Shown here: positions 16,255 to 25,231 of the stretch, piece after piece
Numbering within the stretch: the first letter of the stretch is position 1
How the letters are laid out: the number at the start of each line of letters is the position of its first letter
From: Prochlorococcus sp. AG-436-C05
GTDB taxonomy: Bacteria > Cyanobacteriota > Cyanobacteriia > PCC-6307 > Cyanobiaceae
Assembly (NCBI GenBank): GCA_003209795.1
Contig: QCPB01000003.1
Span: 1-64,000, forward strand
Length of the DNA: 64,000 nt
Direction: 5' to 3'
Notes under the pieces: generated by a model
Seen by the model: the letters and a program-made list of their open reading frames with translations, nothing else
Databases searched by the model: none
Told to the model about the DNA's origin: nothing
Program-made: the position numbers and the translations under genes

Positions 16255-18531
16255 TTATAACTCTACTGGATTAACATCAATTAATAGAAATACTTTTCTG
16301 GGAATTAATTTCCACAAAATCGCTCTTTCCGGGAAAGGGAGCTTAGAATCTTCAGGGCCATGTATTAAAATTTGCCACCTAAATTTTTTTCCAACTTTAG
16401 AAATTAAACTTGGAGCTGGACCAATTAACTTCCAATTTTCTTCTTGACAAAACCTCAGCAGGTATTTCGCTAATTTAGTTGCAGTAGACTCTGTTAATTC
16501 ATAATCTTCACCAGACAACTTTAAAAGACAAACTTTACAGAATGGGAATAACTCTGCATCTTTTCTCACTTTAGAACTTTCAAGAAGAAATCTCTCATAA
16601 TCTCTATTTTTAAGATATGAAATTACAGGATGACTTGGTTTATAGGTTTGAAAAATAACCTTTCCTGACTTTTGAGCTCTACCGGCTCTACCCGCTAACT
16701 GTAAAAACAACTGTAATGATTTTTCTTCGGCAGAAATATCTGGACGATGAAGCAATCCATCTGCTGCAATAACTACTGAAAGAGTAACATTCGGGACATC
16801 AATACCTTTTGCCAACATTTGAGTCCCGACGAGAATATCTGCATTACCTTTAGAGAATCTCGAAAGAATATCTCTATGACCATCCTTCCCAGAAGTCGTA
16901 TCCCTATCAAAACGAAGTACTCTCAAGTTGGGGAACTCTAAATTTAAAAACTCTATAACTCTTTGTGTCCCTATCCCAAAAGGCTTAAAAGCATTTGAAT
17001 TACAATCTGGGCAATTATTAATCAGTTTTGATTTATGATCACACCAATGACAACTAAGCCATTGTTTTCCCCGTGAACCTATATGAACAGATAAAGGGAT
17101 ATCACAATTAGGACAATTAATTATAAATCCGCAATTTCTACAACTTAGAAACCCACTGTGCCCTCTTCTAGGGATCAAGATGATTGCCTGTTCCTGCTTT
17201 AATCGTAGTTGAGAAATTAATTCTAATAATTCAGTACAAAAAATTTTCGTATTACCTTTATTAAATTCATTACGCATATCAACAATCTTTATTTCTGGAA
17301 TATCAGTAGTTGATATTCTTTTAGTCATTCTTACCAATTTTAACTTCTTTTCAAAAACACTCTTTTTCCAAGTAGACATTGATGGAGTGGCACTTCCTAA
17401 TATTAACTTTGTGGGATTCCTTTTTACTCTTTGAATAGCGACATCTCTTGCGTCATAACAGGGCATAGGACTATCTTGTTTATATGAGACATCATGTTCC
17501 TCATCAATTATTATTAAGCCTAAATTTTTGATGGGAAGGAATACTGCTGATCTTGTTCCAATTACTATGATAGGTTCATTATCATCAAGAATCATCTTCC
17601 AAAGCAAAGTTCTGTGCCTAGAAGAACAATTACTATGATATTCGTAAACAAGATTTTTAAATCTCCGACTAAATCTATCAATAAGTTGGGGAATTAAACC
17701 AATTTCTGGAGCAAGTATTAAACAGCTCTTTTTATTTAATAATTGATCTTCAGCAATTCTCATATAAACCTCAGTCTTGCCAGAACCTGTTTCACCCCAA
17801 AGTAATAAAACATCACCTGTTTTCATTTTTTGCATTTCTTCATATGCCCTTTTTTGCTCATTTGTAAGATCTGGTTTTTTTATTTCATTTAGATCATTTT
17901 TAAAAGAATTTAATTTTGTATTGATTATTTTTTTTCTTTTAGTTTTAATTAACAAATTCTTACTCACCATGGAATTAATCAAAGTGTAATTAAACCCAAA
18001 TCTTATTAATTCACTTTGCCAATTACCTTTATTCCTCAAAGCATTTATCAATGCAAATTCTCTATTAGTAAAATTATCTTTACGAAAATACAAGTCTCTA
18101 TGAATTTCAATCCATATTTGATCTGTTAAACCTTGAGATATTTTTTTATGTTTACCAATCCAACCAGGAGGAAATGCTGTTTTAAACATTTTTAAATTAC
18201 TTACTTGATAAAACAAAGCTAAAGACTCTAGCCAATCTCTCCACCAGTCTTGAATTATCTTTTTTTGCACAATACTCTCAATAGATAAATATTTTAAATT
18301 CTCAGCTTTAGTAATTTGATTTTGGCTTTTTTCAATCTTTGAGTAGGTATTTTTAGCAATTACCAACCCATTTAATAACCTCCCTTTAAGTCTAACAGCG
18401 ACAATATCTCCTATCTCTACACCTAGATTATTTGCATCAATATAGGAAAAACTATTACTATAACTACCTAGATCAAGTAGTACCTCTAATTTGAAAGAAA
18501 TATTTGATAACTGATTACTTGCCGGCTTCAA
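16255..18531 (-). CDS. priA: Primosomal replication restart helicase PriA
   Basis: PriA reloads the replisome at stalled forks. The 758-residue protein has an N-terminal DNA-binding domain, the superfamily 2 helicase core with Walker A GETGSGKTEVY and the DEEH box (IIDEEHDVSYKQDSPMPCYDARD), and a zinc module with eight cysteines (CRNCG, CPNCD, CHWCD, CPDCN). The late motifs ILVGTQMLAKGIDVPNV and LQLAGRAGRA follow. It is convergent with, and directly abuts, the TPR-DUF3153 gene. Partner ssb lies about 3 kb away on the other strand. Confidence 0.96.
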   Translation of the reverse strand: MKPASNQLSNISFKLEVLLDLGSYSNSFSYIDANNLGVEIGDIVAVRLKGRLLNGLVIAKNTYSKIEKSQNQITKAENLKYLSIESIVQKKIIQDWWRDWLESLALFYQVSNLKMFKTAFPPGWIGKHKKISQGLTDQIWIEIHRDLYFRKDNFTNREFALINALRNKGNWQSELIRFGFNYTLINSMVSKNLLIKTKRKKIINTKLNSFKNDLNEIKKPDLTNEQKRAYEEMQKMKTGDVLLLWGETGSGKTEVYMRIAEDQLLNKKSCLILAPEIGLIPQLIDRFSRRFKNLVYEYHSNCSSRHRTLLWKMILDDNEPIIVIGTRSAVFLPIKNLGLIIIDEEHDVSYKQDSPMPCYDARDVAIQRVKRNPTKLILGSATPSMSTWKKSVFEKKLKLVRMTKRISTTDIPEIKIVDMRNEFNKGNTKIFCTELLELISQLRLKQEQAIILIPRRGHSGFLSCRNCGFIINCPNCDIPLSVHIGSRGKQWLSCHWCDHKSKLINNCPDCNSNAFKPFGIGTQRVIEFLNLEFPNLRVLRFDRDTTSGKDGHRDILSRFSKGNADILVGTQMLAKGIDVPNVTLSVVIAADGLLHRPDISAEEKSLQLFLQLAGRAGRAQKSGKVIFQTYKPSHPVISYLKNRDYERFLLESSKVRKDAELFPFCKVCLLKLSGEDYELTESTATKLAKYLLRFCQEENWKLIGPAPSLISKVGKKFRWQILIHGPEDSKLPFPERAILWKLIPRKVFLLIDVNPVEL

Positions 18532-18855
18532 AACTTTTTCTTAATATTGGATTGTTGAACATTCCACACAGTGTTTTTGAACATGGTAAGTACTCTGATC
18601 TGAAGGGAGACATGAAGCTTTGATCATTGAGTGAAAACTCAAGAATTGATCTGCCTGTCTGAGAAATCCCAAGACTTTTTACTTTAGGTAATCTATAGCA
18701 CTATTTAAATTTTTCAACAATTTTAAAAAAACTTTATTCATACACTTTTTGTATTAGTTCTTTTAATCACAAAGGCATAATTTTACTACTAAATGTACAA
18801 ATTAGCCCTAATTAAAATTTTATCTAGTTAAATTCACCGTAGAAAGGAGTCTATT
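18532..18855. other. 324-base intergenic region between priA and rpoD
   Basis: This is the longest gap in the window and separates the divergent priA and rpoD starts. It contains no credible open frame on either strand. It holds the nested hairpin at 18605-18680, then an AT-rich stretch with several TATAAT-like possibilities before the rpoD start. A strong purine-rich Shine-Dalgarno (AAAGGAG, 18843-18849) precedes the rpoD ATG, which stands out because most genes here have weak or no such site. Confidence 0.7.
18605..18680 (+). ncRNA. Candidate structured small RNA upstream of rpoD
   Basis: Three stems can nest on one axis. The outer stem GGG (18605-18607) pairs with CCC (18668-18670) and AGACA (18608-18612) with TGTCT (18656-18660). 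A middle stem pairs GATCA (18622-18626) with TGATC (18647-18651). An inner stem pairs TTGAG (18627-18631) with CTCAA (18638-18642) around a TGAAAA loop. A T5 run at 18676-18680 follows the outer stem, which favours the plus strand. It could be an independent RNA or part of the rpoD leader. No known family was recognised. Confidence 0.4.
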
Positions 18856-20037
18856 ATGTCCCCAGTAGCAGCCGAATCAAAGAATTCCAAGCCTAGTTCT
18901 AAAAAAAAGATTAACAAAAAAATCAATACTAGTTTAGATACAGTTGTTGCAGCAGAAAATAATATTAAATCACCAAATACAAAAGAGTCTTCCGATTTAA
19001 ATGTAAATATTGTAGAAAATAATGATGAATTGAATCAATCTGATGAAGAAGGTAAAGGGCTGGCAAATATAAAACTTGGACCAAAGGGAATTTACACAGA
19101 AGATTCAATAAGAGTTTATCTTCAAGAAATCGGAAGGATTAGACTATTAAGACCCGATGAAGAAATTGAACTTGCTAGAAAAATAGCTGATTTACTCCAA
19201 CTCGAAGAGTTGGCGACTCAATACGAGTCAGAAAAAGGATATTTCCCGTCTGTTAGAGAATGGGCTGAATTGATAGATATGCCTCTTCCTAAATTCAGAA
19301 GAAGACTTCTTCTAGGAAGAAGAGCGAAAGAAAAAATGGTCCAATCGAATTTGAGATTAGTAGTTTCTATTGCTAAAAAATATATGAACAGAGGATTATC
19401 TTTCCAGGATTTAATACAAGAGGGAAGTTTGGGTCTAATAAGAGCAGCTGAAAAATTTGATCATGAAAAAGGTTACAAATTTTCTACTTATGCAACTTGG
19501 TGGATTCGTCAAGCCATAACAAGAGCAATAGCCGATCAAAGTAGAACAATTAGACTCCCAGTTCATTTGTATGAGACAATTTCCCGTATTAAAAAAACAA
19601 CAAAAGTTCTTAGCCAAGAATTTGGAAGAAAACCCAGTGAAGAAGAAATAGCTGAGAGCATGGAAATGACAATTGAAAAATTAAGATTTATAGCTAAAAG
19701 TGCTCAGCTACCCATCTCTTTAGAAACCCCTATAGGAAAAGAAGAGGACTCAAGACTTGGAGACTTTATAGAGGCTGACATAGAAAATCCGGAGCAAGAT
19801 GTTTCTAAAACTTTATTAAGAGAAGATTTAGAAGGGGTTTTAGCTACTTTAAGTCCAAGAGAAAGGGATGTTCTTAGATTAAGATATGGCATTGATGACG
19901 GAAGGATGAAAACTCTTGAAGAAATTGGACAGATTTTTGATGTAACAAGAGAAAGGATTAGACAAATAGAAGCAAAAGCACTTAGAAAACTAAGACATCC
20001 AAACAGAAATGGGGTTTTAAAAGAATATATAAAATAA
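18856..20037 (+). CDS. rpoD: Principal RNA polymerase sigma factor (group 1, SigA)
   Basis: This is the housekeeping sigma-70 factor. The 393-residue protein has a Lys/Ser-rich, low-complexity N-terminus (about 1-75), region 1.2 ([25 protein letters not shown]), region 2 with the -10 recognition and melting helix ([20 protein letters not shown]), region 3 ([14 protein letters not shown]), and region 4 with the -35 helix-turn-helix ([29 protein letters not shown]). It starts at an ATG behind a strong Shine-Dalgarno. Cyanobacteria carry several group 2 sigma factors with similar sequences; the length and full region 1.2 favour the primary factor. Confidence 0.92.
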   Translation: MSPVAAESKNSKPSSKKKINKKINTSLDTVVAAENNIKSPNTKESSDLNVNIVENNDELNQSDEEGKGLANIKLGPKGIYTEDSIRVYLQEIGRIRLLRPDEEIELARKIADLLQLEELATQYESEKGYFPSVREWAELIDMPLPKFRRRLLLGRRAKEKMVQSNLRLVVSIAKKYMNRGLSFQDLIQEGSLGLIRAAEKFDHEKGYKFSTYATWWIRQAITRAIADQSRTIRLPVHLYETISRIKKTTKVLSQEFGRKPSEEEIAESMEMTIEKLRFIAKSAQLPISLETPIGKEEDSRLGDFIEADIENPEQDVSKTLLREDLEGVLATLSPRERDVLRLRYGIDDGRMKTLEEIGQIFDVTRERIRQIEAKALRKLRHPNRNGVLKEYIK

Positions 20038-20132
20038 AAAAAGTTAAATATAATTTTCAGCTTTGAAAAGTTGCAAAATAATATCTTAAAATAAATCCTA
20101 CTTATATTTAATCCAAATCAAAACAATATTTA

Positions 20133-21083
20133 ATGACTAACTTTAAATTAAAAATAGCTAGCAGAAGAAGTAAATTAGCCATGGTTCAAACTTTATGGGT
20201 TAAAGAACAATTAGAAAAAAACATTCCCGATTTAGAAGTATCCATAGAAGCCATGGCAACTCAAGGTGACAAAATACTAGATGTGGCTTTAGCAAAAATC
20301 GGAGATAAAGGTCTATTTACTAAAGAGCTTGAAGCACAAATGCTTGTAGGACATGCAGATATAGCGGTACATTCTTTAAAAGATTTACCCACTAATTTAC
20401 CTAATGGACTTACATTAGGATGTATTACAAAAAGGGAGGACCCTGCAGACGCTTTAGTAGTAAACAAAAAAAACGATTGTTATAAATTAGAAACCTTACC
20501 AAGTGGTTCTATTGTAGGAACAAGCTCACTTAGGAGACTCGCACAGTTGAGGAATAGATTTCCTCATCTTGATTTTAAAGATATTAGAGGAAATGTTATT
20601 ACAAGAATAGAAAAATTAGATTCTGGAGAATTCGATTGTATAATTCTTGCAGCAGCAGGTTTAAAGAGATTAGGATTTGAATCAAGAATCCACCAGATTA
20701 TTCCCAATGAAATCTCTCTTCATGCCGTAGGACAAGGTGCACTAGGAATAGAATGTAAATCTGATGATAAAAAAGTTTTAGAAATTATTAATGTTCTAGA
20801 AGATAAACCTACAAGTCAAAGATGTTTGGCTGAGAGATCATTTTTAAGAGAACTTGAAGGAGGATGTCAAGTTCCAATAGGAGTCAATACTATTATTCAA
20901 AACGAGAAATTATATCTTACTGGAATGGTAGCCTCTATAGACGGGGAAAGACTTATTAAAGATCAGTCGATTGGTAATATTAATGATCCAGAAGAAATTG
21001 GCAAAAACTTAGCTGAAAAACTAAAACTTCAAGGTGCCGACGAAATCCTTAGTGAAATCTTTGAAGAGTTCAGGGACAAATAA
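20133..21083 (+). CDS. hemC: Porphobilinogen deaminase (hydroxymethylbilane synthase)
   Basis: HemC polymerises four porphobilinogens into hydroxymethylbilane, feeding heme, chlorophyll and corrins. The 316-residue protein shows [14 protein letters not shown] at the start, the catalytic Asp segment [11 protein letters not shown], the arginine-rich [16 protein letters not shown] loop, and the cofactor-binding cysteine C245 in [10 protein letters not shown]. It ends eight bases before the stop of the convergent second pyrophosphatase gene. Together with hemL at 31081 it provides two trunk steps of tetrapyrrole synthesis in this window. Confidence 0.97.
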   Translation: MTNFKLKIASRRSKLAMVQTLWVKEQLEKNIPDLEVSIEAMATQGDKILDVALAKIGDKGLFTKELEAQMLVGHADIAVHSLKDLPTNLPNGLTLGCITKREDPADALVVNKKNDCYKLETLPSGSIVGTSSLRRLAQLRNRFPHLDFKDIRGNVITRIEKLDSGEFDCIILAAAGLKRLGFESRIHQIIPNEISLHAVGQGALGIECKSDDKKVLEIINVLEDKPTSQRCLAERSFLRELEGGCQVPIGVNTIIQNEKLYLTGMVASIDGERLIKDQSIGNINDPEEIGKNLAEKLKLQGADEILSEIFEEFRDK

Positions 21084-21091
21084 AACATTTT

Positions 21092-21682
21092 TTAATCAAT
21101 TAATTTAGGATCAATTTCTTTCATATACCTATCTTCACATTCTCTAATTACTTTTACAGCTTCGTCAATTCCATAAAAACCATTAACAGTACAAGTTCCT
21201 GGTTTCTTTAGATCTTTGTAATGCTCCCAATAATACTTTGTTTCTTTTAGCCAATGTTCTCCTAAGTCCTCAAAAGTAGTGATATGATCCATCCTTTTAT
21301 CATCTGAGAGAACAGCAATTACTTTATCATCAACCTCGCCGCCATCATCAAATTTCATAACACCAATAATCCTTGCTTCTACTATTGATCCAGGTACTAA
21401 TGGTTCAGTTACACCAACTATTTCTATATCAAGAGGATCTCCATCTTCATCCCAGGTCCTTGGGATACATCCGTAAGCAAAAGGATATGCAAGAGATGAA
21501 TAACCCACTCTATCAAGTTTCAAATGACCAGTTTCAGTAATTAATTCGTATTTATTTATAGTATTTGAATTCAATTCAACAATTGTATTAACTATTGATT
21601 TTGTACTATCTGTGAAAGCATCAAGTATATGCAATAAATTTGGGGTAACCCTGCTTGGAGGTTGATTAAGATTTGCCATCAA
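21092..21682 (-). CDS. ppa: Second family I inorganic pyrophosphatase, complete active site
   Basis: This 196-residue family I pyrophosphatase hydrolyses diphosphate released by biosynthetic reactions. Unlike the homologue at 5792-6340, it keeps the full set of recognisable catalytic residues: KYEL, LDRVGYSS, YPFAYGCIP, the DGDPLD metal loop, FDDGGEVDDKV and HYKDLKK. It has an N-terminal extension of about 30 residues (NQPPSRVTPNLLHILDAFTD) not found in the short bacterial type. It is the likelier source of cytoplasmic pyrophosphatase activity. The two genes are diverged from each other, which suggests separate origins rather than a recent duplication. Confidence 0.92.
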   Translation of the reverse strand: MMANLNQPPSRVTPNLLHILDAFTDSTKSIVNTIVELNSNTINKYELITETGHLKLDRVGYSSLAYPFAYGCIPRTWDEDGDPLDIEIVGVTEPLVPGSIVEARIIGVMKFDDGGEVDDKVIAVLSDDKRMDHITTFEDLGEHWLKETKYYWEHYKDLKKPGTCTVNGFYGIDEAVKVIRECEDRYMKEIDPKLID

Positions 21683-21741
21683 AAAATTATTTTTATTTAT
21701 CTTACATCCTCACACCCAAGGAAATTCTTTAAAGGTAATTC

Positions 21742-23247
21742 TTAACAAAAATCATTTATCTTAGTTTTTAAATGATTAATAAAATAATCTGATGATAATT
21801 CTTCACCAGTGATCTTTCTTACTAGCTCCATAGAATTTACAGATCTACCATGTTTATGAATATTATTTTTTAACCAGAAAATTATTTTTTCATATTCACC
21901 ATTTTCAATTAAATTATCAATCAAACCAATATCTCTTTCCATTTGAGAAGATATTTGTGCACTTATAAGATGACCTAATAAATATGAAGGGAAATACCCA
22001 AAGGCCCCCTCACTCCAATGGACATCTTGCAAACAACCCTCTGAATCATTAGAAGGCCTAATTCCTAAAAGTTCCTCATATCTTTTATTCCATTCATATG
22101 GAATATCTTTAGCTTCTAAGTCGCCTTCAATTAAATCTATTTCAAGTTCGGTTCTAATTAAAATATGTAAACCATATGTCAATTCATCTGCCTCAACTCT
22201 GTTTAAACCCGCTTGCAAATGATTAATAGATTTCCAGAGTTCTAAATGACTTTTAAGGGAACAACCTTCTAAAACAAAATTTTTGAAAAATCTTTTAGCA
22301 AAAGATTTAGATTTTACTATCCTATTTTCCCAAAATAAAGATTGGCTTTCATGCACAGCCATGGAAGTTGCTTGACCTAATGGCCAGGAGAACCATTGAT
22401 GGCTTTGAGAAGGCAGACCCTGTTCATAAATCGAATGTCCCCATTCATGAGCAGTTGCCAAGAAACTTGAGAATGGCGCCCCTTCAACAATTCTAGTTGT
22501 AATCCTATAATCATTTGGTCCTAATGTAATAGAAAAAGGGTGAGGAGATTCAGCAACAACAACAAGGTCTTTATTTCTGCCAAATTCATCGAGTAATTTT
22601 GAACATAAATTTTGTTGAGATTTTGGACTTAAATCCCAACTATGTTTTTTTGATTTCTTAATTTCAGGGATAAGAGTCGGAATAGTTTCTCTTAGAGGTT
22701 GAAACGTATTATTCAACCACTTTAAAGTCAAATCAGGCTCAAAAGGTTGCGCGAGGGTCTCCCATGGAGAATATATTTCAGATATTTGCTTTGCTTCTTC
22801 AATTCGTAATTTGATTAAATCTTTAAAGAAAGGGAGGAATATATCAAAATCTGATTTTCTCTTAGCTTCTTGCCAGCTTTCATAACCTTTAGATTTTGCT
22901 TTAGCTAATGACTCAACTAATTTAGGATCTAAATTTCTTTGTCTATTATATTCTTTTTCTAATAATTCAATATTTCTTTTTTTTTCCTGAAAAATTTGTG
23001 AATTATTATAATTCCTTTCAGAATCTAATAGTTCTATGCTTGCAGATTTAATGAAATTTGCAAACTCTTCTGAAGAATGTCTTTGATGCAAGATTTTTGC
23101 AATATATGTAAGTTGCTCGGATCTCCACGAAGCTCCTTTCTTTGGCATCCCTGTATTTTGATCCCAATAAAGTGTATTTTGAATTGAACCTAATATTTGA
23201 GTTTCTTTAAGATAAGCACCAAGCTTATTCCATTCAATTTCAGCCAA
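21742..23247 (-). CDS. M32 family carboxypeptidase (Taq type)
   Basis: This cytoplasmic zinc carboxypeptidase releases C-terminal residues from peptides. The 501-residue length is standard for the family. The zinc site HEWGH is at 267-271 (TAHEWGHSIYEQG), the DPRITTR-equivalent reads GPNDYRITTRI, and the later ESQSLFWENRI segment supplies the third ligand. The C-terminal part has the family box HWSEGAFGYFPSYLLGHLISAQI. It is transcribed alone, divergent from yjbQ. The role is probably general peptide turnover. Confidence 0.95.
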   Translation of the reverse strand: MAEIEWNKLGAYLKETQILGSIQNTLYWDQNTGMPKKGASWRSEQLTYIAKILHQRHSSEEFANFIKSASIELLDSERNYNNSQIFQEKKRNIELLEKEYNRQRNLDPKLVESLAKAKSKGYESWQEAKRKSDFDIFLPFFKDLIKLRIEEAKQISEIYSPWETLAQPFEPDLTLKWLNNTFQPLRETIPTLIPEIKKSKKHSWDLSPKSQQNLCSKLLDEFGRNKDLVVVAESPHPFSITLGPNDYRITTRIVEGAPFSSFLATAHEWGHSIYEQGLPSQSHQWFSWPLGQATSMAVHESQSLFWENRIVKSKSFAKRFFKNFVLEGCSLKSHLELWKSINHLQAGLNRVEADELTYGLHILIRTELEIDLIEGDLEAKDIPYEWNKRYEELLGIRPSNDSEGCLQDVHWSEGAFGYFPSYLLGHLISAQISSQMERDIGLIDNLIENGEYEKIIFWLKNNIHKHGRSVNSMELVRKITGEELSSDYFINHLKTKINDFC

Positions 23248-23356
23248 GAATCCATATTTTAATTGTTCTTTATCTTAAGATAAAAATTTTCAAGTCAGTA
23301 AAAAATTATCCAACTATTTGGATAATAGAATATTAATTATTATGGTTCTTATTTTT

Positions 23357-23812
23357 ATGGAACAAATATTTGCACAATTAAAATTCATAACCGAAGGTGA
23401 AGGTTTTATTGATATTACAGATGACCTGAATCTCTTTATTAAAGAGAATAATTTACATTCAGGAATTCTTAATTTAACCTTACTTCACACAAGTTGTAGT
23501 TTAACTATTAATGAAAATGCAGATCCCAATGTTCTTAAGGACTTGAAAAAGTACATGCAATCCATAGTCCCTTATGATTGCTATTCATCTTTATCACAAA
23601 ATAGTGAAAAAATTTATTATGAACACTATCAAGAAGGTGCTGACGATATGCCCGCTCATATCAAAACTTCTTTAACAAATACCACGTTATCTTTAAGTTT
23701 TCAAAAAAGTAGAATTATACTTGGTACCTGGCAGGCAATTTATTTATGGGAGCATAGATTTAATAGAAAAGAAAGAAGTATAAGTGTTCATATAATTGGT
23801 GAAAAAAACTAA
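23357..23812 (+). CDS. YjbQ/UPF0047 family protein
   Basis: This is a small YjbQ-fold protein; family members have a reported thiamine-phosphate synthase side activity but the physiological role is not settled. The family pattern is clear: LHTSCSLTINENADPNVLKDL, the HYQEGADDMPAHIKTSL segment with the conserved histidine, and LGTWQAIYLWEHR. I start it at the ATG at 23357 (MEQIFAQLKF, 151 residues), because family members begin there; in-frame starts at 23342 and a TTG at 23318 would add a hydrophobic leader that the family lacks. Confidence 0.85.
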   Translation: MEQIFAQLKFITEGEGFIDITDDLNLFIKENNLHSGILNLTLLHTSCSLTINENADPNVLKDLKKYMQSIVPYDCYSSLSQNSEKIYYEHYQEGADDMPAHIKTSLTNTTLSLSFQKSRIILGTWQAIYLWEHRFNRKERSISVHIIGEKN

Positions 23813-23850
23813 AAATTTTATAATTAAATATAGCTGCATGTGAATTTTTA

Positions 23851-24141
23851 ATGAAACCTTATCTACTACAAAATGGAGAATTGAAAGAATTATTTGCAAA
23901 AATACCTAGATGGGAAATTAAGTCTAATTTTATAGAGAGAGAATTTAATTTCTCGAATTTTATAGAAGCATTTTCTTTTATGACTCAGATAGCCTTAATT
24001 TGCGAAAAATACAACCATCATCCCAACTGGGATAATGTCTATTCAAAAGTAATAATTAAATTAACTACCCATGATTTAGGAGGTATATCAAATCTAGATC
24101 AAACTATTGCCTCAGAAATTAATAGTATTTATGATAAATAA
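23851..24141 (+). CDS. Pterin-4a-carbinolamine dehydratase (PCD/DCoH)
   Basis: This 96-residue enzyme dehydrates 4a-hydroxytetrahydropterin. It shows the signature EKYNHHPNWDNVYSKVIIKLTTHDLGGIS with the histidines that form the active site. Aromatic amino acid hydroxylase, its classical partner, is not in this window. In organisms without the hydroxylase, PCD-like proteins are thought to serve other pterin or carboxysome roles, so the exact job is open. It sits between yjbQ and the CobW gene on the same strand with gaps of about 38 bases and may share their transcript. Confidence 0.9.
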   Translation: MKPYLLQNGELKELFAKIPRWEIKSNFIEREFNFSNFIEAFSFMTQIALICEKYNHHPNWDNVYSKVIIKLTTHDLGGISNLDQTIASEINSIYDK

Positions 24142-24178
24142 GTTGAAAATAATAATGATTAAATAAAAAATTATTACT

Positions 24179-25213
24179 ATGTCCCACAAATTATTGCCTA
24201 TTACAATTATTAGCGGCTTTTTAGGTTCTGGCAAAACTACACTTCTTAATCATATTTTAAAAAATCAAGTCGGCATAAAGACAGCTGTTTTAGTTAATGA
24301 ATTTGGGGAGATTGGAATTGACAATGAATTAATAATAGAAAGTTCGGAAGATATGATCGAATTAAATAATGGATGTATATGTTGCACTATTAATGGTGAA
24401 TTATTAAATACAGTATCTAAAGTTTTAGAAAGACCTGAAAAAATAGATTACTTAATTGTTGAGACTACTGGTCTTGCAGATCCATTGCCAGTAGCAATGA
24501 CTTTTGCGGCAGGGGATCTTAGAGAAAAAGTAAGATTAGATTCAATAATTACTCTTGTTGATGCAGAAAATTTTAATTTTGATATAAAAAAATCTAATGT
24601 CGCATACTCTCAAATTTTATATGGAGATATATTACTGCTTAATAAATGTGATTTAGTCAATGAAGGTTACTTAAAGAAAATAGAAAATCGTATAAATGAG
24701 ATAAAAAAAGAACCAAGAATATTAAGATCAATAAATAGTGAAGTTGGATTACAAACAATCATGAGCGTAGGCCTATTCGAAACAGACACTTTTCAATTTG
24801 AAGACAATAAAAAGAATATTAGTGATAAACCTCATGAGCACTCTTCTCATTCTCATGAGCACTCTTCTCATTCTCATGAGCACTCTTCTCATTCTCATGA
24901 TTTAAGCAATAATATTGAGGGTTTTACATCAGTTTCTTTTAAAACATCTGAGCCTTTTTCTTTAAGAAAATTTCAGTATTTCTTGGATAATCAAATATCA
25001 AAAAATGTTTTTAGAGCTAAAGGTATCTTATGGTTTAAAGAAAGCGAAAGAAAACATATTTTTCATCTATCTGGGAAACGTTTTTCTCTTGATGATGACG
25101 AATGGACAAAGGCGAAATCAAATAAAATTGTTTTAATAGGAAAAGATCTAGATCATCAAACTATTAAGAATCAACTTGATTCTTGTAGATTTAATTCAGT
25201 AGAGAACACATAA
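24179..25213 (+). CDS. CobW/COG0523 GTPase metal chaperone with His-rich linker
   Basis: This 344-residue G3E-family GTPase, a group that loads metal cofactors, has Walker A GFLGSGKTTLLNH (residues 13-25) and the metal-binding GCICC (C66, C68, C69). It also carries NKCD base recognition (LLNKCDLVNEG) and a C-terminal CobW domain (SVSFKTSEPFSLRKFQYFL). Between the domains, residues about 219-240 are a histidine-rich stretch made of three HEHSSHS repeats, a likely zinc- or other metal-binding tail. The metal cannot be read from sequence; zinc is most common for His-rich members. An ABC permease of the iron type starts 18 bases after its stop. Confidence 0.9.
   Translation: MSHKLLPITIISGFLGSGKTTLLNHILKNQVGIKTAVLVNEFGEIGIDNELIIESSEDMIELNNGCICCTINGELLNTVSKVLERPEKIDYLIVETTGLADPLPVAMTFAAGDLREKVRLDSIITLVDAENFNFDIKKSNVAYSQILYGDILLLNKCDLVNEGYLKKIENRINEIKKEPRILRSINSEVGLQTIMSVGLFETDTFQFEDNKKNISDKPHEHSSHSHEHSSHSHEHSSHSHDLSNNIEGFTSVSFKTSEPFSLRKFQYFLDNQISKNVFRAKGILWFKESERKHIFHLSGKRFSLDDDEWTKAKSNKIVLIGKDLDHQTIKNQLDSCRFNSVENT
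24833..24895 (+). repeat. Three exact 21-base tandem repeats encoding HEHSSHS
   Basis: The unit CATGAGCACTCTTCTCATTC plus T (21 bases, in frame) occurs three times head to tail without a mismatch, followed by CATGAT. It lies in the linker of the CobW GTPase. Perfect identity at the DNA level points to recent expansion by slippage, so copy number may differ between strains. Confidence 0.92.
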
Positions 25214-25231
25214 TAGAAATTATTAAGTTTC

